Source of the DNA: an uncultured Bacteroidales bacterium
GTDB taxonomy: Bacteria > Bacteroidota > Bacteroidia > Bacteroidales > UBA932
Length of the DNA stretch: 64,000 nucleotides
Reading direction: 5' to 3'
Assembly: GCA_949289565.1 (NCBI GenBank)
Contig: CASEOO010000029.1
Location: 1 to 64,000, forward strand
Below the pieces are notes generated by a model, which did not search any database, was not told the origin of the DNA, and saw nothing but the letters and a program-made list of their open reading frames with translations. Below are positions 18,462 to 26,882 of the stretch, in pieces; within the stretch, counting starts at the first letter, position 1; each line of letters begins with the position of its first letter. The position numbers and the translations under genes are program-made.

Positions 18462-19773
18462 CAAGGTATTTTCAGAGGCTCTGGTGGCAGACATTGTCAG
18501 GGAGCTGAACATTGCAGATCTGGAGAATGCGACTATAGGGGAGATATTGCTCGTGGCTTCCGCGCTTGAAGAAAGGACAGGCATACCGTTCATCAGGATG
18601 GACCAGGGCTCTCCGGGTCTTCCCCCTAACAAGATAGGCATAGAGGCTGAAAAGGCGGCTCTGGACAGCGGCATAGTGTCGCAATATCCTGCGGCGGCCG
18701 GTGTGGCGGAACTGAAAGAGGCGGCGTCGCGCTTCGTGAAAGCCTTTGTCGGCATAGATATCAGCGCCAGGGCCTGCATCCCGTCTACAGGAGGAGTGGC
18801 TGCGTCATTTGCATCATTCATAGCATGTACACAGCGTCTGGAGGGCAAGAACAGAGTCCTGTTTATCGATCCCGGATTCCCTATACAGAAATCACAGCTG
18901 AGAATATTGGGCATAGACTGGGTATGGTTCGACATCCATGATTTCAGAGGGGAGAAGCTGAGGGACAAGCTTGAATCCATGATGTCCTCCGGTGACATAG
19001 CCGCCATAGTGTACTCGAATCCTAACAATCCGGCATGGATATGTCTCGAAGAGCCTGAACTGAAAATCATAGGAGAGCTGGCTACGAAATACGATGCTGT
19101 GGTGATGGAAGACCAGGCATATTTCTGTATGGATTTCAGAAAATATCTCGGGAAGCCATATGAACCGCCTTATCCTCCTACTGTGGCCAGATACACAGAG
19201 AATTACATCCTGATGCTTTCATCATCGAAAATTTTCAGCTATGCAGGGCAGAGGATGGCGCTTGCCTGCATTTCAGATGCGCTTTTCGACCGTTATTATC
19301 CGGCGCTTGCCGAACGCTATGCAGACTCGGGGATTTTCGGCCAGACATTCATAGCATCCATTCTGTATATGATCACCAGCGGATGCACCACCTCTACCCA
19401 GTATGCCTATGCCGCCATGCTGGAGGCGGCTTGTGAAGGCAGGATAGATTTCGTGGAGGATACCAGGGTCTATGCGGACAGGGCGGAAAAGATGAAACGC
19501 ATTTTCCTGGACTGCGGCTTCCATATAGTCTATGACCAAGATGTCACGCAGAAAGTAGGAGACGGCTTTTTCTTCACCCTCGGCTATGGGAACATGAGCG
19601 GTGGAGAGCTGCTGAAAGAGCTGCTCTACTATGGAGTCAGCTGCATCAGTCTGTCCACCACGGGCAGCGACCAGCAGGGAGTGAGGGCATGTACCTCCAG
19701 AATGAGGGATGAACTCTATCCTGTGCTGCGTCAGAGAATGGAGGCTTTCAGAAAGGACCATCCGGTCTGCTGA
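18451..19773 (+). CDS. Class I/II PLP-dependent aminotransferase
   Basis: Protein of 440 aa of fold type I. The pyridoxal-phosphate lysine lies in SSSKIFSYAGQRMA (about residues 258-271), with SNPNNPAW and the MEDQAYFCMDFRK segment holding the usual Asp and Tyr. It overlaps iorB by 11 bp. From its place between iorAB and paaK it most likely interconverts an aromatic amino acid and its 2-oxoacid (phenyl- or indole-pyruvate). Substrate specificity is inferred from the operon only. Confidence 0.85.
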   Translation: MADNKVFSEALVADIVRELNIADLENATIGEILLVASALEERTGIPFIRMDQGSPGLPPNKIGIEAEKAALDSGIVSQYPAAAGVAELKEAASRFVKAFVGIDISARACIPSTGGVAASFASFIACTQRLEGKNRVLFIDPGFPIQKSQLRILGIDWVWFDIHDFRGEKLRDKLESMMSSGDIAAIVYSNPNNPAWICLEEPELKIIGELATKYDAVVMEDQAYFCMDFRKYLGKPYEPPYPPTVARYTENYILMLSSSKIFSYAGQRMALACISDALFDRYYPALAERYADSGIFGQTFIASILYMITSGCTTSTQYAYAAMLEAACEGRIDFVEDTRVYADRAEKMKRIFLDCGFHIVYDQDVTQKVGDGFFFTLGYGNMSGGELLKELLYYGVSCISLSTTGSDQQGVRACTSRMRDELYPVLRQRMEAFRKDHPVC

Positions 19774-19841
19774 TGAAATGGCATCCGCCATGCCGGAGCC
19801 TGGACGCGGCCCCGGATTCAAGTGTTGTATATAAAAGGAAA

Positions 19842-19916
19842 GGGATTTCGGAGAAACCGGGATGTCAGTTCGCCGAAACCCCTGGCACAGAGTGAAATAA
19901 TTCATCGAACTGACAT
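19842..19916 (+). promoter_or_regulatory. Structured leader upstream of paaK
   Basis: Two stems compete. Stem A pairs GGGATTTCGG (19842-19851) with CCGAAACCCC (19873-19882), nine of ten pairs. Stem B pairs ATGTCAGTTCG (19862-19872) with CGAACTGACAT (19906-19916), a perfect 11 bp. The left arm of B lies in the loop of A and the right arm of A in the loop of B, so they form a pseudoknot or exclude each other. Stem B ends 6 nt before the paaK ATG and would mask its ribosome entry site. Regulatory role inferred. Confidence 0.5.
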
Positions 19917-19922
19917 TATGCT

Positions 19923-21224
19923 ATGATCTGGAACAAGAATAAAGAATGCATGAGCAGGGACGAGATGTCCGACCTGCAGGGAAAACGTCTTCACAAACTT
20001 GTGGAGCTCGTCTATCACAATGTCCCTTTCTACAGGGAGAAGATGCAGGCTCTGGACATGACGCCTGATGATATCAGAACCATTGAGGACATCAGGAAAC
20101 TGCCTTTTACCACTAAGCAGGACCTCAGGGTCAATTATCCTACAGGTCTTCAGGCCGCAAGCCAGTCGGAAATAGTCAGGTTTCATGCTTCGTCCGGGAC
20201 TACAGGGAATCCTACGGTGGTGGGTTACACGCGCAGGGATCTGGAGATATGGAGCGAAAGCGCTGCCAGGGCTTTCACAGCTTACGGAGTCACACGCGAT
20301 GACATCTTTTCCGTAGGCTATGGTTACGGGCTGTTCACCGGCGGACTCGGAGCGCATTACGGCGTGGAGTACGTGGGGGCCACGGTCGTCCCTACTTCCA
20401 CAGGAAACACTGAAAAGCATTTGCGGCTTCTCAAGGACCTGAAGATTACGGGCCTGGCATGTACGCCTTCATACGCATTGTATCTGGCCGAGGCCATGGA
20501 AAAGCACGGCATGACGAAAGATGACATCAGCCTGAAGATAGGTGCATTCGGAGCCGAGCCTTGGACAGAAAACATGAGGCAGGAAATAGAAGCCAGGCTT
20601 GGCTTGCAGGCATACAATATTTATGGACTGAGCGAAATTATCGGGCCGGGAGTTTCATACGAATGCGAGTGCAAGAACGGTTCGCACATCTCGGAAGACC
20701 ATTTCTACCCTGAAATCATCGATCCGGACACCCTCGAGCCGCTTCCGTACGGGACTGCCGGCGAACTCGTCTTCACCACTCTCACGAAGACAGGCATGCC
20801 GCTTCTCAGATACCGGACCAGGGATCTGTCCTCACTGATCAGCGGCCAATGCGAGTGCGGGAGGACGAATGTAAGGATGACCAGAATCATAGGCCGCTGC
20901 GATGACATGCTTATCATCAGGGGTATCAATGTGTTCCCGTCCCAGGTGGAAAGCGTCATACTGGAAATGCCGGAGTTCGAGCCGGTATATCTGATGGTAG
21001 TCGACAGGGTGAACCTGCTTGATACACTTGAAGTCCAGGTCGAGGTCAGACGTGACTATTTCAGTGACGAACTCGGGACTATGCTGCAGCTGAAGAAAAA
21101 GCTGGCTGACAGGCTTAAGAGCATTCTTTCCATCAGCGCCAACGTCAGGCTGATGGAGCCGGGCTCTATTTCCAGGTCTGAAGGCAAGAGCGTAAGGGTG
21201 ATTGACAAGAGAAAATTAAAATAA
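19923..21224 (+). CDS. paaK: Phenylacetate-CoA ligase
   Basis: Protein of 433 aa of the adenylate-forming family. It activates (aryl)acetate with ATP and CoA, or makes ATP in reverse from aryl-acetyl-CoA. The P-loop is SSGTTGNPTVVGYT (about residues 91-104), and NIYGLSEIIGPGVSYEC, the YRTRDLS aspartate motif and GRCDDMLIIRGINVFPSQVE are classic for PaaK. The start at 19923 is the first usable ATG after the leader stem; ATG at 19918 runs into a stop after two codons. In a fermenter the aminotransferase-IorAB-PaaK route could yield ATP and arylacetate from aromatic amino acids, or run backwards to make the amino acids. Confidence 0.93.
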   Translation: MIWNKNKECMSRDEMSDLQGKRLHKLVELVYHNVPFYREKMQALDMTPDDIRTIEDIRKLPFTTKQDLRVNYPTGLQAASQSEIVRFHASSGTTGNPTVVGYTRRDLEIWSESAARAFTAYGVTRDDIFSVGYGYGLFTGGLGAHYGVEYVGATVVPTSTGNTEKHLRLLKDLKITGLACTPSYALYLAEAMEKHGMTKDDISLKIGAFGAEPWTENMRQEIEARLGLQAYNIYGLSEIIGPGVSYECECKNGSHISEDHFYPEIIDPDTLEPLPYGTAGELVFTTLTKTGMPLLRYRTRDLSSLISGQCECGRTNVRMTRIIGRCDDMLIIRGINVFPSQVESVILEMPEFEPVYLMVVDRVNLLDTLEVQVEVRRDYFSDELGTMLQLKKKLADRLKSILSISANVRLMEPGSISRSEGKSVRVIDKRKLK

Positions 21225-21237
21225 AGTATAAAACGCC

Positions 21238-21639
21238 ATGATTACAAAACAGATATCGGTTTTCCTGGAAAACAAGACGGGGCGCCTGAACGAGGTGACC
21301 AAGGCGCTTGCCGCACATGACATCAACATGCAGGCGTTCTGCATCGCCGAGACCACTGATTTCGGGCTTATGCGTCTTATAGTGAAGGATGCGGACAGCG
21401 CTGCGGCGGTGCTGAGAGATGCCGGTTTCGCAGTGATTCTTACTGATGTGATACAGATTCATTGCCAGAATGTCCCCGGAGCATTGTCCAGAATTCTTGA
21501 GAGCCTGGCGGAAGACGACATTTTCATCGAGTATATGTATGCATTCGCGCAGTCCGAAAGCGCAGAAGTCATCATTAACCCGAACAATCTCCAGAAGTGT
21601 CTGGAAGTTCTGAAACGGAAACATCCTGAAATTTTATAG
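21238..21639 (+). CDS. ACT-domain protein (amino-acid sensing)
   Basis: Protein of 133 aa built of two ACT domains: ITKQISVFLENKTGRLNEVTKALAAHDINMQAF (residues 2-34) and a second starting near VIQIHCQNVPGALSRILESL (about 74-93). Tandem ACT proteins of this type bind amino acids, and this family is often found next to paaK/ior genes. It starts 13 bp after paaK and ends the module. A role as an aromatic amino-acid sensor is inferred from context. Confidence 0.85.
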   Translation: MITKQISVFLENKTGRLNEVTKALAAHDINMQAFCIAETTDFGLMRLIVKDADSAAAVLRDAGFAVILTDVIQIHCQNVPGALSRILESLAEDDIFIEYMYAFAQSESAEVIINPNNLQKCLEVLKRKHPEIL

Positions 21640-21747
21640 ACGTTAGAGGGTGACTCTCTGCGTTCTTGTCAAGTAATCTTGAATCCAATCCTGCAAAGAT
21701 TTTCCGTGCAATCATGCAGGAACGGATTGCGGCTTTAGCCCGGCACA

Positions 21748-22350
21748 TCAGCCATGAACGAGAGAGGCCCGGATTTCCTCCAGCCCCATGACCTGTTCAG
21801 CCTCAGGCAGGCAAGCCAGACGGTTCACGCAGCCAAGCATGGCCGCTCCGCCGAAACCGAAAGACCGCACCTCTCTGATCCGGTCCGGAGTCACACCGCC
21901 CAGGGCAATGACCTTGCAGTCAATGATACCCTCGGAACAGGCTCTGCCCAGCGCTTCCGGAGAAAACGCCGAACAGTATCCCTCTTTCGACACGCTGTCA
22001 AATATCGGGCTGAGGAAGACATAATTACACGAAGGCTTCCAGAGCTCCACCTCTTCCAGTGAATGACATGACCGGCTGACATGCCCTGCAAAGCCGTCAG
22101 GCACTGAACTCCGCCTGGAATTCAGATGAATCCCGTGCAGGCCGTAAGGCACGGCCAGTTCGAAGAAATCGTGTATCACGATATGTGCACGCTCTTCCGC
22201 TGTCATAGAGTCCAGCAGCCGTGCACAGTCGTCAGCTGCGGCTCCAGGCTTCCGCAGATGCACGAAATCCACACCGTGCGACAGGAGCCGCCTCAGAAAC
22301 AAAACTTCCCCGTCCATGAAAGACGGGGAAGTGATCGCTATCCATAACAT
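21748..22350 (-). CDS. ThiE/TenI-family thiamine phosphate synthase-like protein
   Basis: Protein of 200 aa with a TIM-barrel ThiE/TenI fold. It has the family motif VHLRKP (about residues 30-35), VIHDFFELAVPYGLHGIHL, FLSPIFDSVSKEGY and a C-terminal phosphate-binding ALGGVTPDRI segment. It is shorter and more diverged than the second copy at 23237-23890. The SPIFDSVSKEGY version is common in a Bacteroidetes paralogue whose role (second synthase or TenI-like thiazole isomerase) is uncertain. Last gene of a three-gene thiamine cluster, 66 bp after thi4. Confidence 0.8.
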   Translation of the reverse strand: MLWIAITSPSFMDGEVLFLRRLLSHGVDFVHLRKPGAAADDCARLLDSMTAEERAHIVIHDFFELAVPYGLHGIHLNSRRSSVPDGFAGHVSRSCHSLEEVELWKPSCNYVFLSPIFDSVSKEGYCSAFSPEALGRACSEGIIDCKVIALGGVTPDRIREVRSFGFGGAAMLGCVNRLACLPEAEQVMGLEEIRASLVHG

Positions 22351-22416
22351 GGCAACAGCAAGTTGATGTTCGTTCTATGTAACTTCTTCTGCCGGGCAGA
22401 GCCTGAGTCCCTGAAA

Positions 22417-23208
22417 CTATTTCAGTTTAGAGATGATCAGTTCAGCCACCTTTTTGCCGGACATGAGCATCCCGCCGAAAATAGGTCCCATGCGCGGAGT
22501 GCCGCTCACTGCAGACGCGGCCATGCCGCATACATACAGCCCGGGATAAATTTCCTTCGTTCCGTTCACCACTTCCTGCTCGCCGGCTATCACATCCAGA
22601 GACCTCTCGCCGATCACATCCCCAGTGTCGGTGGCCAGCCGGATGCCGTTCTTGCGTGCCACGGTCTTGCAGATTTCGCTGTCATGCCCCGTGCCGTCGA
22701 TGACGCACTTCGCCATGATGTTAAGAGGGTCCACATGCAGCCCCTCGCGCAGCACCGGAGTCCAGTTCACCACCACTCCGCTGACCACATTGTTCTTGAA
22801 CACCACATCCTCTACTGAATAGCAGTTGAATATGACAGCTCCTGCATGCACGGCCTTGTAGAGCAGGGCGGAGGTGCTTTCCACCGAATCCATTACATAA
22901 AGTCCGTCACCGTAAGGCTTGTGATTGATTTCGAAATCCTTCACTATGCCGATAGCTTCTTCCTGCACCACGATCTGGTTGAACATCATGGCGCCTCCCC
23001 ACATTCCTCCGCCCGGAGAAAGCTTGCGGTCGAACTGCGCCACCTTCAGGCCGGCCTTGGCCAGATAATATGCTGCAACGATACCTGACGGACCGCCTCC
23101 CACGATGGCTACATCCAGGTCGAGATTCCTTTCCAGCTTTTCGAAATAGGTGCTGATGATACCTCTTGAAACGTTTTTCTCTATCATTTTTCCTCGTTTT
23201 AAGGCCAT
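22417..23208 (-). CDS. thi4: Thiazole synthase Thi4, His-type (sulfide-dependent)
   Basis: Protein of 263 aa. It makes the thiamine thiazole precursor from NAD and glycine. It has a Rossmann motif VAIVGGGPSGIVAAYYLA (about residues 33-50), GGGMWGGAMMF, and a C-terminal GMAASAVSGTPRMGPIFGGML. At the site where yeast Thi4 has the sulfur-donating cysteine, this protein has His158 (GLHVDPL), as in archaeal enzymes that use free sulfide and iron and turn over repeatedly. Starts at 23208 or Met8 (23187) are both possible. It sits between two ThiE-like genes; no thiG, thiH or thiS is seen here. Confidence 0.92.
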   Translation of the reverse strand: MALKRGKMIEKNVSRGIISTYFEKLERNLDLDVAIVGGGPSGIVAAYYLAKAGLKVAQFDRKLSPGGGMWGGAMMFNQIVVQEEAIGIVKDFEINHKPYGDGLYVMDSVESTSALLYKAVHAGAVIFNCYSVEDVVFKNNVVSGVVVNWTPVLREGLHVDPLNIMAKCVIDGTGHDSEICKTVARKNGIRLATDTGDVIGERSLDVIAGEQEVVNGTKEIYPGLYVCGMAASAVSGTPRMGPIFGGMLMSGKKVAELIISKLK

Positions 23209-23236
23209 GCCGACAAGTCAGCATGCCAATATTATT

Positions 23237-23890
23237 TTATTTGCGGCCGGTTACGGCCAATATCCTTTTCATTTCCCCGACGGGATCGTCCGCCCTGAGG
23301 ACGCTTCCGCTCAATGCGATACCGTTGACGCCGGTCTGCAATATCTGAGGAATGTCATCGAATCCGATGCCTCCTATTGCGACTGCAGGCAAGTCTATGC
23401 CATTTTCTTTCATTTGCGCCGTCAGCCTATGATAGCCATCAAGCCCGAGCACTGGAGCGAGATTCTTCTTGGTGGCCGTGAACCGGAAAGGTCCGCATCC
23501 TATGTAGTCCACACCCTGTCTGGCCAGACGGCATATATCCTCGAAAGTATTGGCTGTGCCGCCGATGATAAAGTCTTCTCCTAGTATCTTCCTGGCTTGG
23601 TCCGCAGGCATGTCGTTCTTTCCCAAATGCACTCCGTCAGCTCCGGTACGCTGGACTAGTTCCACATGGTCGTCTATTATGAACACCGCCCCATGCTTTC
23701 TGCATTCAGGCAGAAGCTTCAGCGCTGTCTTTTCTATTTCCTCCTCACCGGCATCTTTCATCCTGAGCTGTATCCACTTGCATCCGCCTTCCAAAGCCAT
23801 CATCGCAGAATCAATATAAGAATATTTCTCCGTGAAGTGCGTGATGAACTGAAGCCGTGACGCAGCCAATATGTCTGCCGATAATTTCAT
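23237..23890 (-). CDS. thiE: Thiamine phosphate synthase
   Basis: Protein of 217 aa with canonical ThiE motifs: WIQLRMKDAGEEE (about residues 39-51), VFIIDDHVELVQRTGADGVHLGKNDMP, IIGGTANTFEDI, GPFRFTATKKNLAPVLG and the phosphate site AIGGIGFDDI. It joins the pyrimidine and thiazole phosphates to form thiamine phosphate. First gene of the cluster; it stops 28 bp before thi4. A -7 box TAAATTTG is at 23945-23938 on the minus strand. The leader of about 50 nt is too short for a TPP riboswitch, and none is seen. Confidence 0.93.
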   Translation of the reverse strand: MKLSADILAASRLQFITHFTEKYSYIDSAMMALEGGCKWIQLRMKDAGEEEIEKTALKLLPECRKHGAVFIIDDHVELVQRTGADGVHLGKNDMPADQARKILGEDFIIGGTANTFEDICRLARQGVDYIGCGPFRFTATKKNLAPVLGLDGYHRLTAQMKENGIDLPAVAIGGIGFDDIPQILQTGVNGIALSGSVLRADDPVGEMKRILAVTGRK

Positions 23891-23937
23891 GTCCTTTTTT
23901 TCAAAAACGCGAATATACGCAGAAACCGAGAGCAGAG

Positions 23938-23945
23938 CAAATTTA
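23938..23945 (-). promoter_or_regulatory. Putative thiE -7 promoter box
   Basis: TAAATTTG on the minus strand matches TAnnTTTG. No TTTG is found at the expected -33 distance, so this is weaker than the other promoters in the window. Confidence 0.35.
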
Positions 23946-24022
23946 TTTGTTCTGCCGAGGTGCTGCAGTATATGTGACGCGATAGCGGCAAATATCGCAG
24001 AAGCCGGCAGCAGGCAAAAAAT

Positions 24023-26506
24023 TCAGACAAACCTTCCGGTTATACTTTCCCGGCAGTCCCTGATCCTCTCGGGAGTCCCGCAGAAAACTATCCGCCCTCC
24101 TTCATCTCCGCCTCCCGGGCCCATGTCGATGATGTAATCGGCATTTCTGATCACATCCAGATCATGCTCTATGACGATGACCGTCGCCCCATGGTCGACC
24201 AGCTTCTGAAAAACCTCCAGAAGTGTCTGCACATCGGAAGGATGCAGTCCTATGGTAGGCTCGTCGAACACGAATATCGAATCCTCCTGTCCGCGGCCCA
24301 TCTCGCTGGCCAGCTTGAGCCTCTGCGCCTCTCCTCCCGAAAGTCCAGGCGTCTGCTCGCCCAGAGTCAGATAGCCCAGCCCAAGTTCCTGAAGCACCTG
24401 CAGCCTTTGCCGCACTGTCCTCAGGTCCGCGCATGCCGCAAGTGCATCGCTTATATCCATGTCCATCAGTTCCGGAAGCGAGTGGAATTCCCCTGCCGCA
24501 TTTTCACGGCGTATCAGGCTGGCCGTCTTGGAATATCTCGACCCTCTGCAGTCCGGGCATGGTATGTCCACATCGGGCAGGAACTGTACATCCAGGCTTA
24601 TCTGGCCTGTCCCGTCGCAGGTCGGACACCTCAGCCGTCCGGTATTGTAAGAGAAATCGCCGTCCTTGAACCCCATCTTGCGGGCATCTTCGGTCTTCGC
24701 GAACACTTTTCTCAGCTCGTCATGGACATTGGCGTATGTCGCCACAGTGGAGCGGACATTGATGCCGATAGGGGAGGCGTCGATAAGTTTCACTTGCCTT
24801 ATGCCTTCAGACTCTACTTTTTTTACATGGTCCGGCAGCTTCCCTCCTGAAATAGCGGCTTTCAGCCCCGGAATCAGGCTTTCAAGCACGAGCGTCGTCT
24901 TTCCCGAACCCGAAACCCCTGTGACCGCCGTGAGCCGGCCTTTCGGAATGTCCACCTCCAGCGGCTTCACTGTATGGATATTGTCCGTGGACAAATGAAT
25001 TTTCCCCTTTCTGAAAATCTCATTGGCGTCAGCCTCCTGACGGATACGGACATTGGCCTTTCCCGACAGGAAAGGGCCAATTTTGGAATAAGGATTCCGT
25101 TTTATCTCGTCCAGTGTGCCTTCGGCAATGACTTTTCCTCCTTTGGAGCCGGCTCCCGGGCCCATCTCTATGATGTGTCCTGATTCCGACAATATCTGTG
25201 TGTCGTGGTCGACCAGTACGACTGAGTTTCCGTCGGCTATGAGGTCTTTCATCACTCCTGCCAGCCCGACAATGTTCGCCGGATGAAGTCCTATGGACGG
25301 TTCGTCCAATACATACAATACTCCTGTCGTTCTGTTCCTGACTGCGCGGGCAAGCTGCATCCTCTGCCTCTCTCCTGTGGACAATGTCGAGGCTGCGCGG
25401 TCGAGGCTCAGATAGCCCACTCCCAGATCCAGCAGCCTGTGCGATGCATCCAGAAATGATTCGCAGATGTTTTCCGCCATGGTCTGCATTTCTTCAGGAA
25501 GCGAGGCTGGAATTCCTTTCACCCACTCCACAAGTTCGAAAAGCGTCATCTTGCAGGCGTCCGCCAATGATATGCCTCTGACTAAAGGTGCACGTGCCGC
25601 GTCTGAAAGTCTTGACCCTCCGCAGTCCGGGCATGTTTCGGTCTTCAGAAACTTCTCGACACGTTTCATTCCCTTTTCATCTTTGACTTTCGCCAAGGCG
25701 TTCATGACAGTATAGGTGGCGTTGAAATATGTGAAGTCCAGCTCTCCTGCCTGATTCGTGTTCTTCGATTTGTAGAAAATGTGCTTTTTCTCGGCAGGGC
25801 CGTGGAATACGATGTCGCGTTCCTTCGGTGTGAGCTGGCGGAACGGTATGTCTGTGCGCACTCCCATTTCCCTGCAGACATCCACCATCAGAGACCACAT
25901 CAGAGTGTTCCACGGGGCTACTGCACCTTCTTCTATGGTGAGGCTCTCGTCAGGGACCAGGGTGGATTCGTCCACTGTCCTGACAGTCCCCGTGCCGTCG
26001 CATTTCGGGCAGGCCCCCTGGCTGTTGAAGGAGAGTTCTTCCGCAGACGGGGCGAAGAAATGCGCTCCGCATTCAGGACAAACAAGCTCCAGCCCTGCGG
26101 CTACGTTCAATGATGGTTTCAGGTAGTGCCCGTTCGGACAGCGGTGCTGTGCCAGTCGTGAATATATGAGCCTCAGGCTGTTCAGCAGTTCCGTTCCCGT
26201 GCCGAAGGTGCTTCGTATGCCCGGTATGCCAGGCCTCTGGTGCATGGCCAGGGCTGCAGGGACATACAGGACTTCATCCACTACAGCCCTTGATGCCTGT
26301 GTCATCCTTCTTCTGGTGTATGTGGACAGCGATTCCAGATATCTTCTCGACCCTTCCGCGTACAGCACACCGAGTGCCAGGGAGGATTTTCCTGAACCAG
26401 ACACCCCGGCTATGCCTACTATTTCGTTCAGAGGCACTTCCACGTCTATGTTCTTCAGATTGTGCACTCTGGCTCCGTGCACTATGATTTTATCAGGCTT
26501 TTCCAT
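24023..26506 (-). CDS. UvrA2-like ABC ATPase (excinuclease subunit A paralogue)
   Basis: Protein of 827 aa, about 120 residues shorter than the true UvrA at 39964-42804. Two ABC modules are present: Walker [14 protein letters not shown] and GVSGSGKTTLVLE, signatures LSTGERQRMQLA and LSGGEAQRLKLA, Walker [13 protein letters not shown] and FVFDEPTIGLHP. Zinc-finger cysteine pairs are kept (CPECGAHF, CPKCDGTG, CPTCDGTG). Such short class II paralogues usually lack the UvrB-binding insert and in drug producers (DrrC) give resistance to DNA-binding drugs. ATG at 26506 overlaps the GntR gene by 14 bp; an in-frame ATG at 26536 is less likely. Last gene of the ABC/GntR operon. Confidence 0.88.
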   Translation of the reverse strand: MEKPDKIIVHGARVHNLKNIDVEVPLNEIVGIAGVSGSGKSSLALGVLYAEGSRRYLESLSTYTRRRMTQASRAVVDEVLYVPAALAMHQRPGIPGIRSTFGTGTELLNSLRLIYSRLAQHRCPNGHYLKPSLNVAAGLELVCPECGAHFFAPSAEELSFNSQGACPKCDGTGTVRTVDESTLVPDESLTIEEGAVAPWNTLMWSLMVDVCREMGVRTDIPFRQLTPKERDIVFHGPAEKKHIFYKSKNTNQAGELDFTYFNATYTVMNALAKVKDEKGMKRVEKFLKTETCPDCGGSRLSDAARAPLVRGISLADACKMTLFELVEWVKGIPASLPEEMQTMAENICESFLDASHRLLDLGVGYLSLDRAASTLSTGERQRMQLARAVRNRTTGVLYVLDEPSIGLHPANIVGLAGVMKDLIADGNSVVLVDHDTQILSESGHIIEMGPGAGSKGGKVIAEGTLDEIKRNPYSKIGPFLSGKANVRIRQEADANEIFRKGKIHLSTDNIHTVKPLEVDIPKGRLTAVTGVSGSGKTTLVLESLIPGLKAAISGGKLPDHVKKVESEGIRQVKLIDASPIGINVRSTVATYANVHDELRKVFAKTEDARKMGFKDGDFSYNTGRLRCPTCDGTGQISLDVQFLPDVDIPCPDCRGSRYSKTASLIRRENAAGEFHSLPELMDMDISDALAACADLRTVRQRLQVLQELGLGYLTLGEQTPGLSGGEAQRLKLASEMGRGQEDSIFVFDEPTIGLHPSDVQTLLEVFQKLVDHGATVIVIEHDLDVIRNADYIIDMGPGGGDEGGRIVFCGTPERIRDCRESITGRFV

Positions 26507-26882
26507 TTGATGTTTTTGAGTTCTGTTTCCATTCATCCCATTTTTCTGCCAGGGTTTCTACAGGTATGTCCAGCATCTGCATCTGCCTGAACAGTTCCGG
26601 CAGCGTATCATCCATGAACCTCAGCCTGCGTGCCTGAAGGATTCTGTCTTTGGCATCTTCCGTTACGAAAAATCCCAGGCCCCGGCGCGTCTGTATGATG
26701 CCTTGGAGAGAAAGATTCTCGTATGCCCTGACGGCAGTGTTCGCATTCACTCCGAGATATACAGAAAGTTCCCGGACACTCGGTATCCGTTCTCCGGGAG
26801 AATATTTTCCGGATATGATTTCATCGCATATCCTTTCTGCCATCTGCAGATAGATGGCCTTGTCCTGTCTGAAATCAGTCAT
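26493..26882 (-). CDS. GntR-family regulator, YtrA subfamily
   Basis: Protein of 129 aa. The winged-helix domain covers about residues 10-75: YLQMAERICDEIISGKYSPG, ERIPSVRELSVYLGVNANTA and TRRGLGFFVTEDA. The short helical tail after it, without a ligand domain, is the mark of the YtrA subfamily, which represses linked ABC transporter operons. Its ATG at 26882 overlaps the permease stop (ATGACTGA); an in-frame start at 26936 would lie deep in the permease gene. The regulator gene is third in the operon, whereas YtrA genes usually come first. The likely operator is at 28437-28456. Confidence 0.88.
   Translation of the reverse strand: MTDFRQDKAIYLQMAERICDEIISGKYSPGERIPSVRELSVYLGVNANTAVRAYENLSLQGIIQTRRGLGFFVTEDAKDRILQARRLRFMDDTLPELFRQMQMLDIPVETLAEKWDEWKQNSKTSNGKA

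Noticed and set aside
21640..21747. Terminator between the ACT gene and the thiamine cluster
   Set aside because: Only a weak stem (GCAATC/GATTGC) without a T-run is seen, so I do not call it.
23891..24010. TPP riboswitch before thiE
   Set aside because: The leader is about 50 nt and lacks the CTGAGA core; nothing matches.
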